Assembly: GCA_030167125.1 (NCBI GenBank)
Contig: CP126531.1
Coordinates: forward strand, 496,001 to 560,000
DNA length: 64,000 nucleotides
Direction of reading: 5' to 3'
Source: Rhodanobacteraceae bacterium
GTDB lineage: Bacteria > Pseudomonadota > Gammaproteobacteria > Xanthomonadales > Rhodanobacteraceae
Position 1 is the stretch's first letter, and the number at the start of each line of letters is the position of its first letter. A program made the position numbers and the translations under genes. This document shows, one piece after another, positions 41,166 through 49,245 of the stretch. The notes under the pieces are model-generated. The model did not search any database, was not told the DNA's origin, and worked only from the letters and a program-made list of their open reading frames with translations.

Positions 41166-41420
41166 ATGACCACCAAGCATCCGAAACGCCCCCGCGACAC
41201 CAACCAGCTCGCGCACATGATCGCCCAGCTTGCCACGGGTGAGCTAGATGACATCAAGACCGATGACGGTAAAGATCCGGCTGCTGTTGCGCTGGGGCGC
41301 AAGGGCGGCCTAAAGGGCGGCAACGCACGCGCAAAGAAGCTGACCGCCAAGGAGCGGTCAGCCATTGCGAAGAAGGCGGCTAATGCTCGGTGGGCGGGAT
41401 CAGGGGCAGATACATCGTGA
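41166..41420 (+). CDS. Small basic KGG-like protein, transposon cargo
   Basis: An 84-residue Lys/Arg/Ala-rich protein that I do not recognise as a named family. The N-terminus is MTTKHPKRPRDTNQLAHM, then LATGELDD. The C-terminal half contains ALGRKGGLKGGNARAKKL and KERSAIAKKAANARW, reminiscent of KGG repeat or histone-like nucleic-acid-binding proteins. The ATG at 41166 is the likely start. Its end overlaps the end of the convergent P63C gene by 41 bp. It is presumably a passenger of the transposon. Confidence 0.65.
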   Translation: MTTKHPKRPRDTNQLAHMIAQLATGELDDIKTDDGKDPAAVALGRKGGLKGGNARAKKLTAKERSAIAKKAANARWAGSGADTS

Positions 41421-42447
41421 TCTGTACGGGTTCCATCCCGTAATGCAATGCGACCTTGTTTCGCAGTTCGTTGATCGTATTGCATCCCTTTGCCATCCCA
41501 ATTACCTCATAACACCTGGACACCAATTTTCTTACCCCATAGTTTTCGGTAAGTTTGCGGTGCCAGTGCACTCCTTTGGGCGGCCTGTTGTCCTTTAGGT
41601 AAGCCGCAACATCAGGGTCGAGAGTTTCATAGATCAACTCTATGACTAACTTCCCCCACCATTTGGGCCGGCTATGCAACGCCCCCTTCCACCCCGTCAG
41701 CCTTCCGAACTCAACCCAAAGCTCATCGGGGAAGGTGCTTTCCCACGCGCGAAGCTCATCAGCGATGAAGGCCTTTAGCTTTACCTTCAGAGCATCTGAC
41801 TCTCGCTCGAATTGATAGCCAGTGGCTTCATCGATCAGGGCAATCAAACCTAGTTTTGCACATGACGCCAGCAGGACGCTGCATCGAATAGCGTTTTCTC
41901 TTTGCTTGTCTGTTCTAAGCAAACCTTGTCGCAGCGCCTCTACATATGCCTGACAAAGCTCCAAGAACATTTCAGCGGTAATGCCCCTAGCTTCTGTTGG
42001 GTTGCCGGGGATGCTAAATGACAGAATCTCGCCGGCGAACTTTTCCTTATCTATCAATTCCTTAAGTGCCTCAATACCCACAATGTTGCCGACGTTCCCC
42101 GAATCAACTTGGGCGATCGCAAGCACCGTGCCAGAGAGGCTTAGGACACGTTCTCCAGTATTGAGCACATAACAATCAACGGGCTGATCTCCGCCCAATT
42201 CCAAAGTGCCTGGAAACCTGGCCACACGGCCAACCGGCCCAGCTGGCGCGATGGGCTTCGGCATGAAATCGCTTGGCGAGAGGCTAATACCTTCCCTTTC
42301 GGCCAACTCCAGAAGACGTGGCTGCCACTTTGCGGGAATCAGTCCCTTTTTCACCCAATGGGACACTGTCGTCTGCGCTATTCCGAGCTTGGCCGCCAAA
42401 GCGGCTTGGCTACCGAACTTGTCAACCACCTTTTTCGCTTGGCTCAT
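41380..42447 (-). CDS. HTH plus P63C-domain protein, transposon cargo
   Basis: A 355-residue protein. An N-terminal helix-turn-helix of the Cro/YdaS kind covers about residues 1-48 (AALAAKLGIAQTTVSHWVKK). The middle and C-terminal part corresponds to the P63C type of domain seen beside mobile elements: IVGIEALKELIDKEKF near the N-terminal side and then WKGALHSRPKWWGKLVIEL and YDTLDPDVA-like regions, with a C-terminal HYGMEPVQITMYLPLIPP. ATG 42447 has GGAGA eight bases upstream, so it is the preferred start. It diverges from the transposase, and a palindrome overlapping both -35 boxes lies between them. It probably acts as a repressor, but this is an inference. Confidence 0.8.
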   Translation of the reverse strand: MSQAKKVVDKFGSQAALAAKLGIAQTTVSHWVKKGLIPAKWQPRLLELAEREGISLSPSDFMPKPIAPAGPVGRVARFPGTLELGGDQPVDCYVLNTGERVLSLSGTVLAIAQVDSGNVGNIVGIEALKELIDKEKFAGEILSFSIPGNPTEARGITAEMFLELCQAYVEALRQGLLRTDKQRENAIRCSVLLASCAKLGLIALIDEATGYQFERESDALKVKLKAFIADELRAWESTFPDELWVEFGRLTGWKGALHSRPKWWGKLVIELIYETLDPDVAAYLKDNRPPKGVHWHRKLTENYGVRKLVSRCYEVIGMAKGCNTINELRNKVALHYGMEPVQITMYLPLIPPTEH

Positions 42448-42475
42448 GGATAGTCTCCAGCGGTTTCGTGGGATC

Positions 42476-42503
42476 ATTGTAACAAATAAATTGCTTGACG
42501 CAA
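42476..42503 (-). promoter_or_regulatory. Promoter of the HTH/P63C gene
   Basis: On the minus strand, TTGCGT (42498-42503), a 16-bp spacer and TACAAT (42476-42481). The -35 overlaps the palindrome 42491-42507. Confidence 0.55.
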
Positions 42504-42507
42504 GCAA
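42491..42507. promoter_or_regulatory. Palindromic operator TTGCTTG-ACG-CAAGCAA
   Basis: A perfect 7+3+7 palindrome. It covers the -35 boxes of the two divergent promoters, so one repressor dimer could block both. The adjacent HTH protein is the obvious candidate, but binding is not shown. Confidence 0.65.
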
Positions 42508-42522
42508 GTTATTCGTTATAAT
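42495..42522 (+). promoter_or_regulatory. Promoter of the transposase gene
   Basis: TTGACG (42495-42500), a 16-bp spacer and TATAAT (42517-42522), very close to sigma-70 consensus. It is the strongest-looking promoter in the window. The predicted start is near 42529, about 23 bp before the ATG. Confidence 0.75.
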
Positions 42523-42551
42523 TCATTCTACACGAATGCTTGAGCGCCGTG

Positions 42552-43415
42552 ATGAACAAGCTAGATTTGGCCAAACGCGCACGAATCCTCGGTCTGCTGG
42601 TTGAGGGGAACTCCATCAACGCGACGTGCCGCATCACGGGTGCGGCCAAGGCGACCGTGCTGAAACTGCTCGCGGACGTAGGTGCGGCCTGTGCCGAATA
42701 CCAGCACAAGGCGCTAGTGAATCTCCCCTGCAAGCGTGTGCAGTGCGACGAAATCTGGTCATTCGTCGGCGCTAAGCAAAAGCACGTCGAACAGGGCGCG
42801 GCCGGTTATGGCGACGTGTGGACTTGGACGGCCATCTGCGCAGACACCAAGCTGATCGCCTCATGGATGGTCGGCAGCCGCGACGGCGAAGCCGCCCGTG
42901 CGTTCATCGCGGACTTGGCGCCACGCTTGGCGAACCGCGTACAGCTCACCACGGACGGCCATCGGGCCTATCTGGACGCGGTAGAAGATGCGTTCGCTTG
43001 GGAAATCGACTACGCGATGCTGGTCAAGCAGTACGGTGAAGGTCCGAACTCACCGGAGCGCAAGTACAGCCCGAGCGAGTACCAAGGCTCCAAGAAGATC
43101 AGGATCACGGGCAACCCGGTCAAGGCTGACGTGTCCACGTCCTACGTCGAACGCCAGAATCTGACGATGCGGATGTCCATGCGCCGCTTCACGCGCCTGA
43201 CCAATGGCTTCAGCAAGAAGATCGAGAATCACGCGCACGCCGTCGCGCTGCACTTCATGTTCTACAATTTCGGCCGCATCCATAAGACGCTGCGCGTAAC
43301 GCCTGCCATGGAAGCGGGCATTGCGGATCACGTTTGGAGCTTGGAAGAAATCGCGGCGCTAGTGCGGGAGCCGGAAGCCAAGCCGCGCGGCCCGTACAAG
43401 AAGAAGGCTCCATAA
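42552..43415 (+). CDS. IS1-type DDE transposase, single ORF
   Basis: A 287-residue transposase without the ribosomal frameshift of classic IS1. An N-terminal HTH (RARILGLLVEGNSINATCRI, then TGAAKATVLKLLADVG) precedes an RNase H-like DDE domain. The likely catalytic residues are Asp66 in QCDEIWSFVGAK, Asp135 in LTTDGHRAYL and Glu200 in YVERQNLTMRM, followed by RRFTRLTNGFSKKIENH. The same motifs occur in IS1 InsB (ERNNLTLRTRIKRL region). ATG 42552 is the likely start, although TTG 42540 is in frame. The ribosome-binding site is weak. The frame is intact, so the element may still be active. Confidence 0.92.
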   Translation: MNKLDLAKRARILGLLVEGNSINATCRITGAAKATVLKLLADVGAACAEYQHKALVNLPCKRVQCDEIWSFVGAKQKHVEQGAAGYGDVWTWTAICADTKLIASWMVGSRDGEAARAFIADLAPRLANRVQLTTDGHRAYLDAVEDAFAWEIDYAMLVKQYGEGPNSPERKYSPSEYQGSKKIRITGNPVKADVSTSYVERQNLTMRMSMRRFTRLTNGFSKKIENHAHAVALHFMFYNFGRIHKTLRVTPAMEAGIADHVWSLEEIAALVREPEAKPRGPYKKKAP

Positions 43416-43421
43416 AAACAC

Positions 43422-43442
43422 AGGGGGCGCTAAGCGCCCCCT
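43422..43442. terminator. Strong hairpin after transposase
   Basis: Arms AGGGGGCGC and GCGCCCCCT flank a TAA loop. On the minus strand the hairpin is followed by TGTGTTTTTAT, like an intrinsic terminator; on the plus strand no U-run follows. It may stop transcription entering the transposase from outside. Confidence 0.5.
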
Positions 43443-43564
43443 GGGGATACAATGATCTACCGTGTTTTAGCCCCAAATCTAAGGCGCGGCAGATGGGATT
43501 CAATGCGTCAAAGGTTAGGTACTGTTGACGGCCTTGTCAATAGCTAAATCAGGGGGATAGACCT

Positions 43565-44195
43565 ATGCGTATCGCAGTGTTCATAGACTATTGGAACTTC
43601 CAACTGACCCTAAACCAGAAGGCATCAGCATTGAGAAAGGTAGAAAATTCAAGGGTTAAGGTCGATTGGAGAAAGCTTGGAACTATTTTGGCGCGGGAAG
43701 CCTGCGCAGTTCTGTCCTGTGAAGGGGGAGAGCTGTCGTATGAGGGGACGTACATCTATACGTCCTTCAACCCTCTTACACCAGTAAAGCAAAAAGTTTA
43801 AGAACTGGGTAACTACATGGCTGGACCGTCAGCCGGGCGTCAATGTTCAGATCAGGGAGCGTCGCCGAAAGTCCGCGCAGCGTTGCCCCGCATGCCACCA
43901 AGAAATTACCCACTGCCCTCACGTTGGTTGCGGCCAAGAAATTATCGCCACAGAGGAAAAAGGCGTAGACACACTTTTGGTGACCGACCTACTCAGACTT
44001 GGACTTTCTGATTCCTATGATGCGGCCGTTCTCGCTAGCTTGGATGCAGACATGGTTCCAGCCGTAACGTATATGCAGACGATGGGAAAGAAGATCATTC
44101 AGGCCGGCTTCCCCCCTCAGGGCATGACGCTAGCTACTGAATGCTGGGGATCGTTCGATGTTATGAAACTACTTGGCCAGATCGAACGTCCATAA
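43565..44195 (+). pseudogene. NYN-domain (LabA/DUF88-like) gene with a one-base frameshift, transposon cargo
   Basis: The N-terminal part (MRIAVFIDYWNFQLTLNQKA) reads in one frame and stops at 43801. From about 43790 the protein continues in another frame: KFKNWVTTWLDRQPGVNVQI, then a zinc-ribbon-like CPACH, CPHVGC, and LLVTDLLRLGLSDSYDAAVL followed by ASLDADMVPAV. Removing one A from the AAAAA run (43791-43795) joins them into one protein of about 209 residues. NYN/LabA proteins are PIN-like nucleases; the Asp in FIDYWN and in DADMV would be the metal ligands. The stop codon overlaps the first base of the right inverted repeat. A good ribosome-binding site (AGGGGG) precedes the ATG. It is a pseudogene unless the extra base is a sequencing error. 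Confidence 0.82.
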
Positions 44196-44215
44196 TTTCA
44201 AACTAGACCACTACC
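44195..44215 (-). repeat. Right terminal inverted repeat
   Basis: Reverse complement of 41100-41120. The stop of the NYN frame (TAA 44193-44195) touches it. Confidence 0.93.
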
Positions 44216-44223
44216 CGCGCGGC
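44216..44223. repeat. Right target-site duplication
   Basis: CGCGCGGC, identical to 41092-41099. Confidence 0.85.
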
Positions 44224-44265
44224 GCACACGTGGCGTGGTCCACGATGATCGGTTACGATGCGCGT

Positions 44266-44475
44266 TGCCCAAGGTGATCGTCCGCGCAAGCGGACGATTG
44301 AAACGGGAATCCGGTGACGACGCTTCAGCTGTCTGGACGTCCATTCCGGAGCTGCCCCCGCAACGGTAGGCGAGCAACGATCCGCAGGTGCCACTGAGCG
44401 CGAGCTCGGGAAGGCGCGGATCGATGAAGGTTCCGAACCTTCGCTCGCGAGCCCGGAGACCGGCCTTCGGCAAGA
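44266..44475 (+). promoter_or_regulatory. Cobalamin riboswitch upstream of btuB
   Basis: The conserved B12-box elements are visible: GAAACGGGAATCCGGTGACG, CGGAGCTGCCCCCGCAACGG with TAGGCGAGC, CCACTGAGCG, CGGGAAGGCGCG and GAGCCCGGAGACCGGCC at the end. The AAGGTGATCG at about 44271 is the start of the element. It probably represses btuB-cobB-cobQ when adenosylcobalamin is abundant. The ends are approximate. The leader before the GTG is about 330 nt. Confidence 0.9.
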
Positions 44476-44594
44476 ACCGGACAAGCGGCGGGCTTGTGTC
44501 TCGGGGCCATGCGACCTCGCGCCTGGCGCCGCACTCCTTCCCCTGTCCACGACACCACAGCAAACCGCGCGGGCAGGCGCGGACAGGAGTCATC

Positions 44595-46448
44595 GTGAAA
44601 TTGCATCGTCGTTTGCTCGGCCGCTGCGTGCTGGCCGCGCTCTATTGCGTTCCCGTTGCGGCTTTCGCGGAAGGCGCGCCCACCACGCTCGGCCAGATCA
44701 TCGTCACCGCGACGCGTACCGCGCAGACGGAAGACCAGACGCTTGCGCCGGTCACCGTGATCACGCGCGAGGAGATCGAACTGCTGCAGCCGTCGTCGCT
44801 GCAGGATCTGTTGAACGACACGCCCGGCATGACGATCAGCAACCAGGGCGGACCCGGCAAGCAGACGTCCATGTTCCTGCGCGGCACCAATGCGAACCAG
44901 GTGCTGGTACTGGTCGACGGCATTCGCGTCGGCAACGCGACATCCGGCACCACGCCGATCCAGGACATTCCCGTCGACCAGATCCAGCGCATCGAAATCG
45001 TGCGCGGGCCGTTCTCGAGTTTGTATGGTTCGGAAGCGATCGGTGGCGTGATCCAGATTTTTCTGCGCCACGCACCGGGCACGTTCACGCCGAACGCCAG
45101 CGTCGGCATCGGCAGCTACTCACATTGGAAAGCGTCGTACGGTTTTTCAGTCGCCAGCGACAAGGGCTGGATCGCGGTGCAGGCCACGCACGACCAGACC
45201 AAGGGCATCAATGCCTGCCGCATCGGCGCGGCCGAAGTGTTCGCCGCGTGTTTCGCCGACCAACCCGACCGCGACGGTTTCCACGACAACGCGCTGACGA
45301 TTCACGGCGCGTATCAGTTCAACGATCAGTGGAGCGCCGATGCGCTGGCGATGCGCACGCAAGGTTTCAACAAGTACGACGGCAGCTTCAGTGATTCGGA
45401 TGATTACTCGACGCAGGTCGTCGGCGGTCAGTTGCACTTCCGTCCGAACGACAAGTTGAATTTGTCGTTGCGCGTCGGCAGCAGTGCGGATCTCGACGAG
45501 GATTTCCTTGGCGACGTGTACGTCGACCACTTCGACACGCGCCGCACCTTGGGTTCGCTGCAGGCCGACATTGCGCTGGGCGGCGGATTGCTCAGCACCG
45601 GACTGGACTGGCAGCGCGAGGCGGTCGCCAGCAATTACAGGTTCACGCAGGATGCGCGCACCGATCGCGGCGTGTTCGCGCAATGGCAGCGCAGCTTCGG
45701 CGCGCAGTCGCTGCAGGCCAACGTGCGCCGCGACGACAACAGCCAGTTCGGCGGCAAGACCACCGGCAGCGTGTTGTGGGGCTGGAACTTCGCGAAGGAT
45801 CTGCGCGTCACCGCGAGCTGGGGCACGGCATTCCGCGCGCCCACGTTCAACGATCTGTACTACCCCGGTTTCTCCAATCCGAACCTGCGTCCGGAAAGTT
45901 CACGCAATGTCGAGCTCGGCCTGCGCGGCACGCCCGAATGGGGGCAGTGGTCGTTGTCGGCGTATCGCAACGACGTGAGCGATCTGATCACCTGGGACGC
46001 CGCCCTCAACATGCCCAACAACATCGACCGCGCGCGCATCACCGGACTCGAAGGCGTGCTTGGCGGCAAGCTCGGGGGCTGGGACCTGCGCGCCACCGCG
46101 ACGCTGATGAATGCCCGCGACGATGCGGCGGGCGGTTTCTACGACGGCAACCAGTTGCCGCGGCGGCCGCGCCGCAGCGCGCGCTTCAACGCCGACCGCA
46201 GTTTCGGACGTTTCAGCTTCGGCGCGAGCTGGTACGTCGCGGGGCGCAGCTACGACGACATCGCCAACCAGCATCCGCTGGGCGGCTACGCGCTGGCCAA
46301 CCTGCGCGCGGGCTGGCAGGTCGATCGCGACTGGAAGCTGCAGATCGCCCTCAACAACGTGTTCGACAAGGACTACGAAACCGCCTGGTATTACAACCAG
46401 CCGGGCCGCAATTTCATGCTCACCGTGAGCTGGCGACCGGCGCAATGA
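44595..46448 (+). CDS. btuB: TonB-dependent vitamin B12 receptor BtuB
   Basis: A 617-residue outer-membrane transporter for cobalamin. The signal peptide ends near AFAEG. The TonB-box region is IIVTATR, the plug domain contains PVTVITREEIELLQPSS and RIEIVRGPFSSLYGSEAIGG, and the 22-stranded barrel runs to the C-terminal aromatic NFMLTVSWRP. Plug residues around GTNANQVLVLVDGIRVG match BtuB. I chose GTG 44595 because AGGAG lies just upstream and the signal peptide starts there. It is controlled by the riboswitch and its stop overlaps the cobB start by 4 bp. Confidence 0.95.
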   Translation: MKLHRRLLGRCVLAALYCVPVAAFAEGAPTTLGQIIVTATRTAQTEDQTLAPVTVITREEIELLQPSSLQDLLNDTPGMTISNQGGPGKQTSMFLRGTNANQVLVLVDGIRVGNATSGTTPIQDIPVDQIQRIEIVRGPFSSLYGSEAIGGVIQIFLRHAPGTFTPNASVGIGSYSHWKASYGFSVASDKGWIAVQATHDQTKGINACRIGAAEVFAACFADQPDRDGFHDNALTIHGAYQFNDQWSADALAMRTQGFNKYDGSFSDSDDYSTQVVGGQLHFRPNDKLNLSLRVGSSADLDEDFLGDVYVDHFDTRRTLGSLQADIALGGGLLSTGLDWQREAVASNYRFTQDARTDRGVFAQWQRSFGAQSLQANVRRDDNSQFGGKTTGSVLWGWNFAKDLRVTASWGTAFRAPTFNDLYYPGFSNPNLRPESSRNVELGLRGTPEWGQWSLSAYRNDVSDLITWDAALNMPNNIDRARITGLEGVLGGKLGGWDLRATATLMNARDDAAGGFYDGNQLPRRPRRSARFNADRSFGRFSFGASWYVAGRSYDDIANQHPLGGYALANLRAGWQVDRDWKLQIALNNVFDKDYETAWYYNQPGRNFMLTVSWRPAQ

Positions 46449-47737
46449 ACACCGCCACCTGTCCCGCGCTGCTGGTTTCCGCGCCCGCATCGGGGCAGGG
46501 CAAGACCAGCGTGACCGCGGCGCTGGCGCGCTGGCACGCGCGGCAGGGACGCCGCGTGCGCGTGTTCAAGGCCGGGCCGGATTTTCTCGATCCCATGATC
46601 ACGGGCCGCGCGGCGGGTGTGCCCGCGTACCAGCTCGACCTGTGGGTGGGCGGCGAGACCGACGTGCACGCACGCCTGTACGCGGCGGCGCGCAGCGCCG
46701 ACCTGATCCTCGTCGAAGGCGTGATGGGCCTGTTCGATGGCGAACCTTCCAGTGCCGACCTCGCCGTCCGTTTCGGCCTGCCGGTGCTGGCGGTGATCGA
46801 CGGCTCGGCGATGGCCGAGACTTTCGGCGCGGTCGCGCACGGGCTCGCGCATTACTACGCGGGACCTGCGTTGTACGGGGTGGCGGCCAACCGCATCGGC
46901 GGCGACTATCACGCGCAACTGTTGCGCGGGAGCTTGCCGCACGACATCCGCTGGATGGGCGCGTTGCCGCGCGATCCGTCATTGGCGCTGCCCGAGCGGC
47001 ACCTCGGCCTGGTCGCGGCCGGCGAACTGGACGATCTCGATGCGCGGCTGGACGCGCTGGCCGATGCGTGGAGCCGCCATGCGGATCTCGCGTTGCCGCC
47101 CGCGGTGTCGTTCAAGCGCGCAACGCCGCCAGCCGTGTCGCCCTCGCTGCGCGGCGTGCGCATCGCGGTCGCGCGCGACGCGGCGTTCTGTTTCCTCTAT
47201 CCCTCCAACCTTGACCTGCTGCGCGAGGCCGGCGCGGAACTCCTTTTCTTTTCGCCGCTCGCGGGCGACGCATTGCCGGATTGCGATGCCGTTTGGCTGC
47301 CGGGCGGTTATCCGGAATTGCACCTGCACGCATTGTCCGCGCGCCAGGATTTGCACGCTGCGTTGCGCGCGCATCGCGACGCCGGCAAGCCCATCCTCGC
47401 CGAATGTGGCGGCCTGCTGTTCGCGCTCGACGAACTGGCCGATGCCGAAGGCCATGTCGCGCCGATGGCCGGCTTGCTGCGCGGCAGCGCGGTGGTGCAA
47501 CCGCGCCTCGCCGCGCTGGGCTTGCAGGAAGTCGCGTTGCCGGAAGGCGCCTTGCGCGGCCATACGTTTCATCATGCGCATGCGGGCATCGCAGCGGCGC
47601 CAATTGCGACGGCCGCGAATCCTAACGGCGCGCCGTCGCGCGAGGCGGTGTACCGCGACCGGCGCTTCACCGCGAGCTTCGTGCACTTCTATTTTCCGTC
47701 GGACCCGGAAGCCGCGCTGCGATTGTTCCTGCCATGA
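46445..47737 (+). CDS. cobB: Cobyrinate a,c-diamide synthase
   Basis: CobB/CbiA amidates the a and c side chains of cobyrinate or hydrogenobyrinate with glutamine and ATP. It has 430 residues. The N-terminal dethiobiotin-synthetase-like P-loop is [16 protein letters not shown], with [10 protein letters not shown] and [10 protein letters not shown] following. The C-terminal class I glutaminase domain has [12 protein letters not shown] with the nucleophile Cys near residue 321. It is overlapped by 4 bp with btuB and with cobQ. Whether it acts on aerobic or anaerobic intermediates cannot be told here. Confidence 0.93.
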   Translation: MNTATCPALLVSAPASGQGKTSVTAALARWHARQGRRVRVFKAGPDFLDPMITGRAAGVPAYQLDLWVGGETDVHARLYAAARSADLILVEGVMGLFDGEPSSADLAVRFGLPVLAVIDGSAMAETFGAVAHGLAHYYAGPALYGVAANRIGGDYHAQLLRGSLPHDIRWMGALPRDPSLALPERHLGLVAAGELDDLDARLDALADAWSRHADLALPPAVSFKRATPPAVSPSLRGVRIAVARDAAFCFLYPSNLDLLREAGAELLFFSPLAGDALPDCDAVWLPGGYPELHLHALSARQDLHAALRAHRDAGKPILAECGGLLFALDELADAEGHVAPMAGLLRGSAVVQPRLAALGLQEVALPEGALRGHTFHHAHAGIAAAPIATAANPNGAPSREAVYRDRRFTASFVHFYFPSDPEAALRLFLP

Positions 47738-49197
47738 GCGCGCGCGTGCTGATGGTGCAGGGCTGCACGTCGGATGCCGGCAAGAGCACGCTGGTCGCGG
47801 CGCTGGGCCGCTGGCTGCACCGGCAGGGCGTGTGCGTAGCACCGTTCAAGCCGCAGAACATGGCGCTCAATTCCGCGGTCACCAGCGACGGCGGCGAAAT
47901 CGGTCGTGCGCAAGCGGTGCAGGCGCAGGCGTGCGGACTCGCGCCGGCAATCGATTTCAATCCGGTGCTGCTGAAACCCGAAAGCGACACCGGCGCGCAG
48001 GTGATCGTGCACGGCCGCGCGATCGGCGCGATGGACGCGGTGGGCTACCACGACTACAAGCGCGTCGCGATGGACGCGGTGCTGGCGTCGCACGCGCGCC
48101 TGGTCGAACGTTTCGACGTGCTGTTGGTGGAAGGCGCGGGCAGCCCCGCCGAAATCAACCTGCGCGAGCGCGACATTGCCAACATGGGTTACGCTGAGGC
48201 GGTGGATTGCCCGGTGGTCCTGGTCGCCGACATCGATCGCGGCGGTGTGTTCGCGCACATCATCGGGACGCTGGCGCTGTTGTCGGAATCCGAACGCGCG
48301 CGCGTCGCGGGTTTCGTGATCAACCGTTTCCGCGGCGACCCGTCGTTGCTGAAGCCCGGACTCGACTGGCTGGAACGCGAAACCGGAAAGCCCGTGCTGG
48401 GCGTGCTGCCGTACCTGCACGGCTTGCATCTGGAAGCCGAAGACGCGTTGCCGCGCGCGCGTGCGCCGCGTGACGGTGAAGTGCTGCGCGTGATCGTGCC
48501 GGCGCTGCCACGCATCAGCAACCACACCGACTTCGATGCCTTGCGCGCGCACCCGCAGGTCGATTTGCACTTTGTCGGTCCGGTCGAAGCGCCGCCAGCC
48601 TGTGACCTGATCCTGTTGCCCGGTTCGAAAGCTGTGCGTGACGATTTGGCGTGGCTGCGCGCGCACGGCTGGGATGCGGCGATCGCGCGCCACCTGCGCT
48701 ACGGCGGCAAGGTCATCGGTATTTGCGGCGGCATGCAGATGCTGGGGGGGGCGATCCACGACCCGCACGGCGTCGAAGGCGCGGTGGGTTCCAGCGAAGC
48801 GCTCGGCTGGCTCGACCTCGAAACCACGCTGCAACCCGGCAAGCAACTGCGCTACGTGCAAGGCCGCCTCGCGTTCGCCGACGCCGCGCTGCGCGGCTAC
48901 GAAATCCATTGCGGTGTCAGCCGCGGCGCCGCCCTGCATTCACCGCTTTGCAGGTTGGACGACGGCCGCAGCGATGGCGCGGTATCGCCAGACGGCCAGG
49001 TCGTCGGCACCTATGTGCACGGCTTGTTCGATCATCCGGATGCGCTGCACGCCTTGCTCGCGTGGGTAGGTTTGCACGATCCCGCGGCACTCGACATCGA
49101 CGCGCTGCGCGAGGCGTCGCTGCAACGCCTCGCGGACGCGGTTGAAATGCATCTGGACGTCCGCGCGTTGCGGGATTTGCTCCATGGGTGTTGCTGA
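47734..49197 (+). CDS. cobQ: Cobyric acid synthase
   Basis: CobQ/CbiP amidates side chains b, d, e and g of adenosylcobyrinate diamide. It has 487 residues. The P-loop region is [17 protein letters not shown], then [13 protein letters not shown] and [21 protein letters not shown]. The C-terminal glutaminase has the [13 protein letters not shown] nucleophile Cys near residue 331, and [12 protein letters not shown] carries the catalytic His. It overlaps cobB by 4 bp. The rest of the cobalamin pathway is not in the window. Confidence 0.95.
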   Translation: MSARVLMVQGCTSDAGKSTLVAALGRWLHRQGVCVAPFKPQNMALNSAVTSDGGEIGRAQAVQAQACGLAPAIDFNPVLLKPESDTGAQVIVHGRAIGAMDAVGYHDYKRVAMDAVLASHARLVERFDVLLVEGAGSPAEINLRERDIANMGYAEAVDCPVVLVADIDRGGVFAHIIGTLALLSESERARVAGFVINRFRGDPSLLKPGLDWLERETGKPVLGVLPYLHGLHLEAEDALPRARAPRDGEVLRVIVPALPRISNHTDFDALRAHPQVDLHFVGPVEAPPACDLILLPGSKAVRDDLAWLRAHGWDAAIARHLRYGGKVIGICGGMQMLGGAIHDPHGVEGAVGSSEALGWLDLETTLQPGKQLRYVQGRLAFADAALRGYEIHCGVSRGAALHSPLCRLDDGRSDGAVSPDGQVVGTYVHGLFDHPDALHALLAWVGLHDPAALDIDALREASLQRLADAVEMHLDVRALRDLLHGCC

Positions 49198-49245
49198 TCG
49201 CGCGCTGTCCGGGAAACCGCGGCGCCGGCAAACGTCCGATCCGGA

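Larger units (their letters stand above)
41100..44215. mobile_element. Cargo-carrying IS1-type transposon, complete, 3116 bp
   Basis: A whole transposable element. Perfect 21-bp terminal inverted repeats (left 41100-41120, right 44195-44215) start GGTAGTGGTC. The 8 bp outside each end, CGCGCGGC, are identical (41092-41099 and 44216-44223), a target duplication. Inside lie a single-ORF DDE transposase and three other genes: a small basic KGG-like ORF, an HTH/P63C protein and a frameshifted NYN protein. The ends resemble IS1 (GGTAATG), and the DDE motifs resemble IS1 InsB. Most IS1 elements are about 0.8 kb and use a frameshifted InsAB, so this element is unusually long. It lies between the MFS gene and the btuB leader. 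Confidence 0.92.

Noticed and set aside
43790..43800. Programmed -1 ribosomal frameshift in the NYN gene
   Set aside because: CAA-AAA-G resembles an IS1/dnaX slippery site, but the downstream frame needs +1 (one base skipped), so a -1 slip does not restore it.
41100..44215. IS1595 family assignment for the transposon
   Set aside because: The 8-bp duplication would fit IS1595, but the GGTAGTG ends and ERQNLTMRMSMRR motif fit IS1 better. A database search would decide.
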